Source: Treponema sp. (GTDB lineage: Bacteria; Spirochaetota; Spirochaetia; Treponematales; Treponemataceae). From it: a stretch of DNA of 64,000 nucleotides. This document shows positions 26,882-35,786 of the stretch, piece by piece. The notes under the pieces are model-generated. The model did not search any database and had not been told where the DNA came from. It saw only the letters and a list, made by a program, of their open reading frames with translations. Every line of letters starts with the position of its first letter. Within the stretch, counting starts at the first letter, position 1. The position numbers and the translations under genes are program-made. The stretch spans positions 231,046 through 295,045 of the forward strand of contig JAEESZ010000003.1 in NCBI GenBank assembly GCA_016286535.1. Direction: 5' to 3'.

Positions 26882-28024
26882 TTAAAATTCTCCTTCAAAG
26901 GCTTTTTGTAAGAGGGCTTGCTTTAACTCGTCGCAGTTGGCAATTTGTTTTGTGTAGATTTCCTGCAGCTGGCGGACTTTTTCGCTGAGGGCGTCGAGTT
27001 CTTTTACGATGAGTTTTTGCTCGGGGAGAAGGGGAAGAGGAACTTCAAAGTCACCAAGAATCTTTTGATTCAAATTAGAAATATTTGCACCTTCTTTTCC
27101 ATTAAGGATTTTTCTGGAACTCTCTGCTTTCATGAAGTGCAAAAGAAAGTCTGCATCCAATAAATCAAAATCTTTTCTGAAACGAATACAAAATCCACTG
27201 TAAGTTGTTGGAACATTTTTAGGATAAACTAATAAACATCGTCCAACTAACTCTTTATTTCCATTGGAGCGTACAAAAACGATATCACCATCATGCAGTA
27301 GATAATCTTCTGATGGAGCTGCTTTTAAAGAGATTTCTGAAAGAGTTTCTGTATCATCAATACTATAACGATCCTTAAAGTCTCCAACTCCTAAAGAGCG
27401 AATTGTGTATCCACTGTCTGTTGCAGCAAAGTTCATTCCGTTTTTAAATGTTCCGCAATCTCCCAGTCTTTTCTTTTCCCAAGTGGTATTGCTGAAGGCT
27501 TTTGTGAGTTGGGACTGGAACAAATCTTTTACGTTCTGCAGGTTGGTTTGGGAGGCAGCTTTTAGGCTTTCCAGCTGTGCAAATTTTTCATCCAGGATTT
27601 TGACTATGCGCTTTTGTTCCTCGAGGGATTTTGGATAAGATATTTTTAATTCACGAAATCGAGCCATATCAAGATTCTTTTGAGCGGCACCTCTACCTAG
27701 TGAATAGATTTCATCATTCTTACCTAGGATTACAGTTTCAAGATATTTTTGATAAATTACATTTTCGTTTGCTCTTAAAGAAAGTCCAGAGTCATTTAAG
27801 AAAAATTTGCCTTCTACAAATCTTGTGCATTTTTCCGACATGGCAAATCTAGAAACGATTAAACAATTCTCTCTGTTGTATGTATCCATTTTGAATGTAG
27901 CACCGCCGCCACCGTATACAGGAAAAATTGTTCCTCCATCCACTTTACGAACAACACGAGTACCACATTCTATTTCACAAACTTCATTAAGTTTCTTTAT
28001 TTCCCAATCTTTTTTCACTTTCAA
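26882..28024 (-). CDS. hsdS: Type I restriction-modification specificity subunit
   Basis: This 380-residue subunit reads the split DNA target for HsdM and HsdR. It has the two-fold layout of the family. TRD1 begins WEIKKLNEVCEIECGTRV (residues 6-23), a first conserved helix follows LEEQKRIVKILDEKFAQLESL (about 135-155), TRD2 begins WEKKRLGDCGTFKNGMNF (about 181), and a second helix follows LPEQKLIVKELDALSEKVRQL near 333. It is separated from hsdM by 218 bases of palindromic sequence, unusual for a family that is normally tightly coupled. Confidence 0.93.
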   Translation of the reverse strand: MKVKKDWEIKKLNEVCEIECGTRVVRKVDGGTIFPVYGGGGATFKMDTYNRENCLIVSRFAMSEKCTRFVEGKFFLNDSGLSLRANENVIYQKYLETVILGKNDEIYSLGRGAAQKNLDMARFRELKISYPKSLEEQKRIVKILDEKFAQLESLKAASQTNLQNVKDLFQSQLTKAFSNTTWEKKRLGDCGTFKNGMNFAATDSGYTIRSLGVGDFKDRYSIDDTETLSEISLKAAPSEDYLLHDGDIVFVRSNGNKELVGRCLLVYPKNVPTTYSGFCIRFRKDFDLLDADFLLHFMKAESSRKILNGKEGANISNLNQKILGDFEVPLPLLPEQKLIVKELDALSEKVRQLQEIYTKQIANCDELKQALLQKAFEGEF

Positions 28025-28036
28025 TTCTCCAAAAAT

Positions 28037-28117
28037 GGAATTGCGTTAGCAATTCCGAATACACCACTTCGTGTCGTTTGCATGAGTGGTAATTATTTAA
28101 TACGTCGCTCACGCGAC
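28037..28117. repeat. Small palindromes between hsdM and hsdS
   Basis: Just upstream of hsdS lie GGAATTGC-GTTA-GCAATTCC (from 28037), a pair of arms ACCACT/AGTGGT (about 28071-28092), and GTCGC-TCAC-GCGAC (about 28104-28117). Together with the element at 28160-28242 they fill the gap between hsdM and hsdS with stem-loops. Confidence 0.6.
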
Positions 28118-28159
28118 TTGCGCATCCGTGTGGCAACTTCTGCCCGCCTGCGAGCTACC

Positions 28160-28242
28160 GGGTATTAGGGGCTGTGCCCCTAGGAGAAGGGGTAGCGAAA
28201 GACCGCGCAGCGGGCTGTAGCGAGGGGGAGACTTCCCCCTCC
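28160..28242. repeat. Palindromic element family 1, copy A (abuts hsdM stop)
   Basis: The copy has the family ends: TTAGGGGCTGTGCCCCTAGG (a GGGG/CCCC stem), GAGAAGGGG, a variable GC-rich middle, and GGGGGAGACTTCCCCC (terminal stem). It runs directly to the hsdM stop codon. The same ends occur at 51491-51580, 53359-53442 and, in reverse, 52590-52671. Confidence 0.8.
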
Positions 28243-29685
28243 TTACATTCCTTTCAAAAGCTCCTCGGCCTGTTTGTTCAACTCGCGCATTTCTTTGATA
28301 ATCTCGGCAGGCTCGCGTAGGGTCTTTTCTTCCTTCTTGTTGGGATTCTTTACGCTAAGGTCGAGGGTGTCGGGATTGAGGTCGCTTACGTTGAGGCTCC
28401 AGCTGTTCGGGCTTGCGGCTTTGGTCTTCTGAAGGGCAACAAAATCGGCAAGGTCATCTTCGCTCAGGGGATTTGTTTTACCAAGGTTGCGGTCCAGGTT
28501 GAGCTGATAGTACCAGATTTTTTCTGTGGGCTTTCCTTTTTCAAAAAATAAGACTACAGTTTTTACGCCGGCACCTGTGAAGACTCCGTTCGGACAGTCG
28601 AGGATTGTATGAAGGTTGCAGTTTTCCAGAAGCTCGCGGCGAAGGGCTATGCTTGCGTTATCTGTATTGCTAAGGAAGGTGTTTTTGATTACTACACCTG
28701 CGCGGCCGCCTGCTTTGAGCATTTTGATAAAGTGCTCCATAAAAAGATAGGCTGTTTCGCCGGTTTTAATGGGAAAGTTCTGCTGGATTTCTGAACGTTC
28801 CTTACCGCCAAAAGGTGGATTTGCAAGGATAACATCTTTGCGGTCGCGCTGCTGAATCTGGCTCAGGTCTTCGGCAAGGGTGTTTGTGTGCATGATATTA
28901 GGCGCTTCTACTCCGTGGAAAATCATGTTCATGATTCCAATGATATAGGCAAGGCCTTTCTTTTCTTTGCCGTAGAAGGTTTGCTTCTGAAGAATCTGTT
29001 TCTGTTCTACGGTTTTTGCTTTTTCGTTTAAGTAGTTAAAGGCTTCGCAAAGGAAGCCGGCACTTCCACAGGCTCCATCGTAAATTGTATCTCCGATTTT
29101 TGGCTCTACTACGCGGACGATTGTGCGGATGAGAGGACGAGGTGTGTAATACTCTCCTCCGTTGCGGCCGGCGTTTCCCATCTTGTGGATTTTGCTTTCG
29201 TAAAGATGACTCATTTCGTGCTTGTCTGTGCTGCTCTGGAAGTGGAGTCCGTCTGCGTAATTTAAGATTTCGCGCATGTTATAGCCGGAAACTATTTTGT
29301 TTTTTAGCTCGCTAAAGATTTCGCCAATTTTGTATTCGAGGGTGTCTGGAGTTGCTGCACTTGCCTTAAAGTTTTTGAGATATGGAAAAAGCTTGAGGTT
29401 TACAAAGTCTGTGAGGTCGTCGCCTGTCATTGCGGCTTTGTGGTCTATTTCGCCTTTTTGATTTTTTGGACAGGCCCAGGAGTTCCAGCGGAATTCTTTT
29501 TTAATGATGTAGGTGTAGTCTTTCCCCTGAAGGGCCATTTCATCGCTGCGTTCTATTTCAAGGTCATCAAGATATTTTAAGAAGAGAATCCAGCTGGTCT
29601 GTTCTACATAATCAAGCTCGTTGGAACAGCCTGCTTCTTTCCATAAGATGTCATCTATGTTTTTAAATATCTGTTCGTAATTCAT
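28243..29685 (-). CDS. hsdM: Type I restriction-modification methyltransferase subunit
   Basis: This 480-residue adenine-N6 methyltransferase protects host DNA. The N-terminal HsdM helical domain (DYVEQTSWILFLKYLDDLE) precedes the catalytic domain, with SAM-binding motif I YDGACGSAGF at 202-210 and catalytic NPPF at 289-292. YYTPRPLIRTIVR (179-191) is the usual lead-in. Start ATG 29685 has an AAAGGA site. It is the first gene of the hsd operon. Confidence 0.96.
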   Translation of the reverse strand: MNYEQIFKNIDDILWKEAGCSNELDYVEQTSWILFLKYLDDLEIERSDEMALQGKDYTYIIKKEFRWNSWACPKNQKGEIDHKAAMTGDDLTDFVNLKLFPYLKNFKASAATPDTLEYKIGEIFSELKNKIVSGYNMREILNYADGLHFQSSTDKHEMSHLYESKIHKMGNAGRNGGEYYTPRPLIRTIVRVVEPKIGDTIYDGACGSAGFLCEAFNYLNEKAKTVEQKQILQKQTFYGKEKKGLAYIIGIMNMIFHGVEAPNIMHTNTLAEDLSQIQQRDRKDVILANPPFGGKERSEIQQNFPIKTGETAYLFMEHFIKMLKAGGRAGVVIKNTFLSNTDNASIALRRELLENCNLHTILDCPNGVFTGAGVKTVVLFFEKGKPTEKIWYYQLNLDRNLGKTNPLSEDDLADFVALQKTKAASPNSWSLNVSDLNPDTLDLSVKNPNKKEEKTLREPAEIIKEMRELNKQAEELLKGM

Positions 29686-29982
29686 AATACATTCCTTTTA
29701 TAATATCTATTATTATATCATTTTTTCTTTATATGCAGATATACTTTCTGATTTATATTCCTTTTTACATCCACTTTTAACTCATTTTAAATTTAAAGTT
29801 GCAATTTATAGGGTCAAAATGTCTCAAAACTCAAACAAATTAATTTTTTACTGGATTTATTTGTCTCCCCTGACCTCTCATTATGCAAATAACAATAGTA
29901 AAAATATACAAAAATTACCAACAGAAGCCTTTTTTATGAAAAATTCAAAGAGATTTATAAGAATTTTTCTCCCCTTGGGCAC

Positions 29983-30000
29983 TTGGCACGAAACTTGCTA
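29983..30000 (+). promoter_or_regulatory. Sigma-54-type promoter upstream of hsp20
   Basis: TTGGCACG-AAAC-TTGCTA matches the -24/-12 consensus of RpoN promoters at every key base, with GG (29985-29986) and GC (29997-29998) exactly 10 bases apart. Transcription would start near 30010, giving a leader of about 106 bases. The 300 AT-rich bases upstream (29686-29982) hold no gene I would support and may contain activator sites. Confidence 0.8.
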
Positions 30001-30010
30001 TATATAAAGT

Positions 30011-30109
30011 GTAGCAGGAAAAAGTTTAAGACCTGCTGCAGGAAACCGTAAAGCTTCCGACATATTCAAATTACAAGACTTCGCGGACGCTGCCGCGGAG
30101 GACAGGAGG
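30011..30109 (+). promoter_or_regulatory. Structured 5' leader of hsp20 mRNA
   Basis: The leader contains AGCAGG (30013) pairing with CCTGCT (30032) and CGCGG (30082) pairing with CCGCG (30093). The second stem ends about 7 bases before the AGGAGG ribosome site at 30104-30109. Small heat-shock genes often carry RNA thermometers here, but the ribosome site itself is not obviously sequestered, so this is only a possibility. Confidence 0.35.
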
Positions 30110-30115
30110 TTCTAT

Positions 30116-30559
30116 ATGAACGAATTAGCACTTTTTAATGACTTATTTGATGGATTTGGAGATGACGGATTCTTAATGCCATCTTTCAATTACAAAAAAG
30201 CTTTTGTATCACCAAGGGTTGATATAAAAGAGGACAAAGATGCCTATATTATGGACATGGATCTTCCGGGAAAAACCGACAAAGATATCAACATTGAATT
30301 CAATAACAATGTTTTGACAATTTCTTCTGAAAACAAATCCGAGAAGGAAGAGAAAAAAGAAGAAAAGGCAGAAGCTAAAGAAGCTCCAAAATATCTTCTT
30401 AAAGAACGCAGCTACTCTAAGTTCTCAAGAAGCTTCACACTTCCTGATGACGTAGAAGCCGACAAAATTACAGCTAAAGTTGAAAACGGTGTTCTACACG
30501 TAGATATGCCACGTAAAGCACTTTCAACCCCACGCAAGATTGCAATTACAGCAGCATAA
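30116..30559 (+). CDS. Small heat shock protein, Hsp20/alpha-crystallin family
   Basis: This 147-residue ATP-independent chaperone has an N-terminal region with LFDGFGDDGF, an alpha-crystallin domain from about residue 40 (SPRVDIKEDKDAYIMDMDLPG) to the conserved ADKITAKVENGVLHVDMPR near 120-138, and a short tail. An acidic/Lys-rich EKEEKKEEKAEAKEA loop at about 79-93 replaces the usual L57 loop. It sits behind a sigma-54-type promoter and is followed by a 34-codon gene, then a terminator. Confidence 0.95.
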   Translation: MNELALFNDLFDGFGDDGFLMPSFNYKKAFVSPRVDIKEDKDAYIMDMDLPGKTDKDINIEFNNNVLTISSENKSEKEEKKEEKAEAKEAPKYLLKERSYSKFSRSFTLPDDVEADKITAKVENGVLHVDMPRKALSTPRKIAITAA

Positions 30560-30572
30560 GGAGGAGGTAATC

Positions 30573-30677
30573 ATGGGAGACAAAAATAAACAGAATAAGC
30601 CTAAGAAGAGCTTAAAAGAAAAGAAACTTGAAAAACACCTGAAGCATGAGCACACTTCAGATGCTGTTGAAAAATAA
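30573..30677 (+). CDS. Small highly basic protein, 34 residues, in hsp20 operon
   Basis: An ATG at 30573 follows a strong ribosome site (AAGGAGGAGG), 13 bases after the hsp20 stop. It encodes a peptide very rich in Lys (13 of 34) plus His and Glu, with no hydrophobic segment. It ends 22 bases before a clear terminator, so it fills the space between hsp20 and the end of the transcript. I do not recognise it. The strong ribosome site and position make translation likely. Confidence 0.7.
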   Translation: MGDKNKQNKPKKSLKEKKLEKHLKHEHTSDAVEK

Positions 30678-30699
30678 GCAGAGATAAAAATCTGCCGGG

Positions 30700-30755
30700 C
30701 CGGCCCTACTGTGAAGCAAACTGTAAAATCACAGGGGGCCGGTTTTTATTTTTTT
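30700..30755 (+). terminator. Rho-independent terminator of hsp20 operon
   Basis: CCGGCCCTACTGTGA (30700) pairs with TCACAGGGGGCCGG (30729-30742), with one small bulge, and is followed by TTTTTATTTTTTTT. Confidence 0.9.
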
Positions 30756-30799
30756 TCCTGTCGTTGAATTCTTTTTTAATAACCTATATAACAAGTTAT

Positions 30800-32605
30800 A
30801 TGTTTTTTCGTAAGAGACTTTTATCACTCATCCTTTTAGGCACAGGCAGCTTTTCTTTATTTTCTCAAATCTATTCAAAACGACAGTTACTTCCTGCAAA
30901 TCACTGGGTTTACGATGCTCTTTATACCCTTTCTGTCCACACAAAAACTCTTACTCTGGCAGATTCAGCCCCTCTTAGTGTAGAAGAGCTTCAATTTTAC
31001 ATGCAGAACATAGATTATGATTCTCTTTCTGATGACCACCAGGCCCTGTACGACAAACTAAAAGAATATTTTGACCAGAAACCTTACACGGTAAACTTTA
31101 ATCCGATTCAGCTGGGCTTCAATGCTAAACTTGCCCCGGAATTTCTTTCCAAAACTAACCAGAATATAGAATGGTCCTTTGCTACCGACTACACAGCCCA
31201 CAACGCTGCAAATGATTATACCTGGGATTCAGTAACAGAGAGCTGGCAGACCAGCGTCAGCAGTAAAAATTACGGAGCTGCCTCAAACTATCAGTTTAAT
31301 CAGAAAAGCCAGGCTTTTTCGGGTTTTCCTCTCTATATCAATTTTAATGATTTTGCCTTTTTTGAAGGTGATTTTTATTACGGCAACAACTTCTGGACTC
31401 TAAAGGAAGATGCAAATAAAACAAATGTTTTTTTTGGCGGAAACGATCAGGACACCCACTGGCCTAATTACGTTTATGCAAGCCTCGGCTATCTGTGGAA
31501 AAACGGGCTGGGACTAAGCTTTCAGATAGGAAAGGAAGGCATGCAAATTGGCCGGAGTATGACCGGCTCCATTATTTATAACAACACTTTTGAAACCGAT
31601 GCCTATTTAAAACTGGACATTTATTCCAGAAATTTCAAATACAATTCAGAAGTAATAGAAATTACAAACAATCGTTTTTTATATCTGCACAGTTTTACAG
31701 TAAAACCGGTAGATTTTTTTAAATTCTCAATTCTTGAAGGAACAATGATTAATTCCTCCTTTGAGTTCCGCTATCTTAATCCTTTAATGAATTTCCACTC
31801 CTTTGCTTCCTGGAACCAGTATATGACTGAGGCAGAAAAAAAGGTTTACGGAACAGCCCATGCTTCTTCTTACATGGCCATAACAATGGATTTTATTCCG
31901 ATAAATAATCTTAGAACCTATATAAACTGGTGTATGAATGAATTCCAGCTGCCGGGAGAAAGAGCAAACCTCTGGGGTTCAACTATTCCGGACGGAATGG
32001 GCTTCCAGCTGGGAGCCGAATATAACTGGGCCGACTGGCAGACCGGTTACTATTATTCGGGCATTGAAGCAATCTACACCAGCCCTTATTTATATTACAA
32101 GTCAGGACCAGAGTGGTCTTTATACAGAGCCCGCTATAATGTACAAAAAAATTCTGCAACCCCAATCTGTTCCTGGATCGGCTCACCTTTTGGACCTGAT
32201 GCAGCAGCCCTTATGATAAAGCTTGGCTATAATAATCCGGGGTCTTTCAGCTGGGAATTCAGCAATCTTTTTGTTGCCCATGGAGAAAATTCATTCCAGC
32301 TTTTTAATCAGACTGCTACCGATGCAGACGGAAATGTATGGTATGCCTACTATCCTTCTGTTTTGTATTCCCTGGGTATACTCAGCTCAGATGAAGCCGC
32401 CTCTATAGCCAGCAGCTGGAGCTTAAGCGGTCTTGTTCAGTTTACCAACAGGGCAAGCTTTTCGGCCACTTTTGATTTGAATCAATTTATCAGTTTTGAA
32501 GGTTCCTTTTCTTACATTGCCATCTACAATGCAAATCATGTAAAAGGAAGCATACAGCAGGGATTTGAATTATTTATTTCTGCAAATCTTCATTTGTTTA
32601 TATAG
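30800..32605 (+). CDS. Outer-membrane beta-barrel protein, Wzi-like capsule-assembly family
   Basis: The start at 30800 (MFFRKRLLSLILLGTGSFSLFSQ) gives a clean signal peptide; an upstream in-frame TTG would spoil it. The product, about 601 residues, opens with LLPANHWVYDALYTL and LSVEEL, like Wzi-family proteins, then shows many alternating aromatic strands (WSFATDYTAHNA, GYLWKNGLGLSFQIG) and ends FISANLHLFI, a plausible barrel C-terminus. Wzi-type barrels sit in the outer membrane and bind polysaccharide; in spirochaetes, where capsules are rare, the role is unclear. It has no ATG ribosome site of strength, and no operon partner. Confidence 0.6.
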   Translation: MFFRKRLLSLILLGTGSFSLFSQIYSKRQLLPANHWVYDALYTLSVHTKTLTLADSAPLSVEELQFYMQNIDYDSLSDDHQALYDKLKEYFDQKPYTVNFNPIQLGFNAKLAPEFLSKTNQNIEWSFATDYTAHNAANDYTWDSVTESWQTSVSSKNYGAASNYQFNQKSQAFSGFPLYINFNDFAFFEGDFYYGNNFWTLKEDANKTNVFFGGNDQDTHWPNYVYASLGYLWKNGLGLSFQIGKEGMQIGRSMTGSIIYNNTFETDAYLKLDIYSRNFKYNSEVIEITNNRFLYLHSFTVKPVDFFKFSILEGTMINSSFEFRYLNPLMNFHSFASWNQYMTEAEKKVYGTAHASSYMAITMDFIPINNLRTYINWCMNEFQLPGERANLWGSTIPDGMGFQLGAEYNWADWQTGYYYSGIEAIYTSPYLYYKSGPEWSLYRARYNVQKNSATPICSWIGSPFGPDAAALMIKLGYNNPGSFSWEFSNLFVAHGENSFQLFNQTATDADGNVWYAYYPSVLYSLGILSSDEAASIASSWSLSGLVQFTNRASFSATFDLNQFISFEGSFSYIAIYNANHVKGSIQQGFELFISANLHLFI

Positions 32606-32639
32606 AATAAAATTTAGGAGTAAAAACTGCCGGAAAAAA

Positions 32640-33269
32640 CTAAGACTGGCAGGGAATGCCCATCATGTGTATCATTCCATAACGGGTAAACTCTTCAATG
32701 TTTTCGATATACTGAAAAGCGGCTTTTTTAGTCATTTTGTGAGTAATGATTTCTACAAAGGCATTGATGACAGTTGAAGCAAAAAAATGAACTGTCATCT
32801 TGTCGATTTTTTTTGCAGCGATTTTATTTTTATACATCCAGTTAAAAGTTTGCAGGCAGTTTTTTGTATATAACTCGCAGATTTCTTCCTGAAAATGCTC
32901 ATGTGTGCTTCCTGCAGATTTTGTAAGCAATAAGGTAAAAGTATCGAAATTATCAAATATAAAATTCAAAAGTTCATTTGTCTGTTTCACTTCTTCTTCA
33001 AAATGTTTTTCAGAAACCGGATTTTCTAAATCCATATGATGTGATGAATCTGCCATCATAACAGCCTGAGTTGTAAAGGAAACTGCATCATCTACAAGAG
33101 CACAAAAAAGAGCATCCTTATCTTTAAAATGGCGGTACATAGCACCTGTAGTCAGGCCCGCATTTGCCGCAATTGTCCGCAAAGATGCGTTAACAAAGCC
33201 CTTTTCCAGAAATTCCTTTTCTGCACTTTCGAGAATTTTTGCTTTTGTTTCAGATACTGAATCGCTCAT
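32640..33269 (-). CDS. TetR-family transcriptional regulator
   Basis: This 209-residue repressor has an N-terminal HTH (AEKEFLEKGFVNASLRTIAA...TTGAMYRHFKDKDALF, residues 16-60) and an unassigned ligand domain. It is divergent from an RND-type exporter operon, and two GATAAC palindromes lie in the shared promoter, so it most likely represses that operon until an exported compound binds. Confidence 0.92.
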   Translation of the reverse strand: MSDSVSETKAKILESAEKEFLEKGFVNASLRTIAANAGLTTGAMYRHFKDKDALFCALVDDAVSFTTQAVMMADSSHHMDLENPVSEKHFEEEVKQTNELLNFIFDNFDTFTLLLTKSAGSTHEHFQEEICELYTKNCLQTFNWMYKNKIAAKKIDKMTVHFFASTVINAFVEIITHKMTKKAAFQYIENIEEFTRYGMIHMMGIPCQS

Positions 33270-33312
33270 AAATTAAAAATAGCAGGGAAAGTGAAAAAAA
33301 TCAAGGAAAAGT

Positions 33313-33378
33313 GATAACAATGTTATCAAAATCTATTGACAAAAGAAGAGCCATCTTATTAAGATAACAGTGTTATCT
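33313..33378. promoter_or_regulatory. TetR operators flanking the RND operon promoter
   Basis: GATAAC-AAT-GTTATC (33313-33327) and AGATAAC-AGT-GTTATCT (33362-33378) are perfect dyads whose starts are about 50 bases apart. A TTGACA at 33336-33341 lies between them, and a -10-like TAAGAT overlaps the second, so a bound repressor would cover the promoter. Confidence 0.75.
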
Positions 33379-33427
33379 ATAAAAGTTATACAAAACTAAC
33401 AGTATTAATCCATGAAAGGAGATAGAA

Positions 33428-35785
33428 TTGAAAGTTACAAAAATTAATGACTGGTTCGAAAAGTTCGGACGCTTTGAAGTAAAACACCGCTGGGGTTTCT
33501 TGATCGGACTCCTGCTGATTACAATTATTGGCTGCCTTGGTCTTCCACGGCTAAAACTGGACAACGGAGAAGAGGACTGGTTTGACGATTGGGAAACTAC
33601 AAAAGTAAATCAGGATCATTTTGAAAGTATTTTCGGTTCAACAGATACCCTGCTTGCTCATATTAAAGCAAAGGATGTTTTTGACCCTGAAGTTTTACAG
33701 ATGATAGATGACCTTGGCAACGAGCTTTTAAATAAAGTTCCATATGCAGGAAGCATAACTTCACTCATGGAACTTTCCCTGCCGGTTGGTACAGAAGACG
33801 GCTTTGAAGTAACAAGCCCTTTTGAAGACGGGGTTCCTGCCGACCAGTCTGAACTTGCAGAAAAAAAGGCTTTTATTATGAGCCGTGAATCTATTGTAAA
33901 CAATCTTGTAAGCGAAGACTGTACAGAAACCTGGCTGATTGTAAACCTTGAGCAGTATTCAGAAAATCTTGATCAGGCAATGAGTAAAATTGCCCCCCCT
34001 GCCATGGAAATCTTTAATTCCGAAAAATTCCGTTCAAATGACAAATGGGAACTTCGTCCGGCCGGACTTTCCTACACAGAATACGAAGAGGAAAAGGCTA
34101 TTACCTTCCAGTGCATCAGCCGCATAGGACTTGGTTTTATTGTTATGCTGATCTTCCTTATTATTTTTATCCGTTCACTTCGAGGTGTAATAGTTCCTTC
34201 AATTGCAACTCTGGGGGCCATCTGCACAACCCTTGGTTTTTCTGCCTGGATGAACATAAAAGGTAACAACACAATGATTCTTGTAACGGTTCTGCTTGCC
34301 ATGGCTCTTGCTGTAGGTTATGCCGTTCACTACATCAACTCCTTTAAGATGCACTTCCGCAAAACAGGGCTCCGCAAAGAATCAATCGTAATGGGAATTC
34401 GTGACTCAGGCTGGGCCCTTTTCTTTACAGTAATCACAACAATGGCAGGTATGCTTTCCTTCCTTTCTGCCGGCATCAGACCAATGCGCTGGGTCGGAGG
34501 AATTACAGCAGCTGCCGTTCTTGCAGTATTTATCTACGAAATTATTCTTTTACCATGCCTTTACAGTTTTGGAAAAGATCAGGAAGCTGATCCTGACTTT
34601 GTTAATACAGAAGGTTCAACTAAATCGGATCTTCGTATAGAAGCAATGGGTAAATCAATCCTGAATAAAAAATGGGTTACAGTTATTGCCGGCATAATCG
34701 TCATCATAGCCGTAATCCCTGGTCTTTTCAAAATTAAAGTAAACATGAACTATGCAGATATGATGGGCGAGCGCACACCTTACATTCACCGCCTCATGGA
34801 AATTACCCGAAGCCAGCTTGGAAGTCAGTACAGTTACGAGGTTCTTGTTGAGTACCAGGAAGAAGACGCTCTTAAAAATCCTGATGTTCTAAAAAACATG
34901 GATGAGATGGCTGCCCGCATTGGAACCTTAAGTTCAACAAAAGTTTCAAACGGCAAGCCTCGTGTTTCTTCTGTAACAAAGGTTGTAAAGGAAATGAACC
35001 GTACGCTAAACGGTGATGATCCGGAAGCTTACATAATTCCGGACGACCAAGACCTGGTAAGTCAGGAAATGTTCCTTTATGAAATTTCCGGTGGTTCAGA
35101 CCTGTATGATTATGTAAGCGAAGATTTCAGGGCCGGCTACCTTCACATTGAACTTAGCGGATATGATGGTGAAGAAATTGTCCGAAATCTTGAAGAAGTA
35201 AAAAAATGGTGTAAGGAACTCTTCCCTGATGCCTCGAATGCCGGTGTAGTTGGCGAAGTAGTTCAGTATGCCCAGATGAACGGTAAGCTTGTCCGCGGTT
35301 CTATAAAATCAATTGGAACTTCCCTGCTTGTTATCCTTATTCTGCTTATTCTGGCCTTTACTTCTTTCCGTACAGGCTTTATCGCTATGATTCCAAACGT
35401 TGCGCCAATCGCAATTATCGGAGGAATTATGGGCTACGCCGGAGTAAACCTGGATATGATTACAGCCATGATTATGCCAATGATTCTTGGTATTGCAGTT
35501 GATGACACCATCCACTTTACAAATCATATCAAATATCACTTTGAACTTACCGGAAACTACCGTTCGGCAGTTTTAAACTCTTACCGCGAAATTGGAAAGA
35601 CAATGATTATGACAACAGTCATCCTCTGTGCTATGTTTGGAATCTTCCTTACAAGTACAATGACAGTTCTTGTAAACATCGGCTGGCTTTCAATCGTAGG
35701 ACTCGGCAGTGCCCTTATTGCCGACTACACTTTGACACCGGTACTTCTTTATATAACAAAACCATTTGGAAAGGAGACAAAATAA
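33428..35785 (+). CDS. RND/MMPL-family transporter
   Basis: The start is TTG at 33428, supported by AAAGGAG 6 bases upstream and the lack of a nearby ATG. The 785-residue protein has the two-fold MMPL plan: a membrane helix near 25-45, a periplasmic domain, a five- or six-helix bundle (about 225-375) with MALAVGYAVHYINSF, a second periplasmic domain, and a second bundle (about 630-780) with LGIAVDDTIHFTNH. The Asp pair in the latter is the likely proton relay. It belongs with the LolA-like and outer-membrane genes downstream, a trio seen for lipid or hydrophobic-compound export. Confidence 0.88.
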   Translation: MKVTKINDWFEKFGRFEVKHRWGFLIGLLLITIIGCLGLPRLKLDNGEEDWFDDWETTKVNQDHFESIFGSTDTLLAHIKAKDVFDPEVLQMIDDLGNELLNKVPYAGSITSLMELSLPVGTEDGFEVTSPFEDGVPADQSELAEKKAFIMSRESIVNNLVSEDCTETWLIVNLEQYSENLDQAMSKIAPPAMEIFNSEKFRSNDKWELRPAGLSYTEYEEEKAITFQCISRIGLGFIVMLIFLIIFIRSLRGVIVPSIATLGAICTTLGFSAWMNIKGNNTMILVTVLLAMALAVGYAVHYINSFKMHFRKTGLRKESIVMGIRDSGWALFFTVITTMAGMLSFLSAGIRPMRWVGGITAAAVLAVFIYEIILLPCLYSFGKDQEADPDFVNTEGSTKSDLRIEAMGKSILNKKWVTVIAGIIVIIAVIPGLFKIKVNMNYADMMGERTPYIHRLMEITRSQLGSQYSYEVLVEYQEEDALKNPDVLKNMDEMAARIGTLSSTKVSNGKPRVSSVTKVVKEMNRTLNGDDPEAYIIPDDQDLVSQEMFLYEISGGSDLYDYVSEDFRAGYLHIELSGYDGEEIVRNLEEVKKWCKELFPDASNAGVVGEVVQYAQMNGKLVRGSIKSIGTSLLVILILLILAFTSFRTGFIAMIPNVAPIAIIGGIMGYAGVNLDMITAMIMPMILGIAVDDTIHFTNHIKYHFELTGNYRSAVLNSYREIGKTMIMTTVILCAMFGIFLTSTMTVLVNIGWLSIVGLGSALIADYTLTPVLLYITKPFGKETK

Positions 35786-35786
35786 A

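Noticed and set aside
28160..28242. Simple terminator after hsdM
   Set aside because: The sequence has multiple stems and no T-run, and matches three other copies in the window, so it is better described as a repeat family member.
29819..30007. 62-codon open frame upstream of hsp20
   Set aside because: No ribosome site, atypical composition, and it overlaps the sigma-54-type promoter; no family resemblance.
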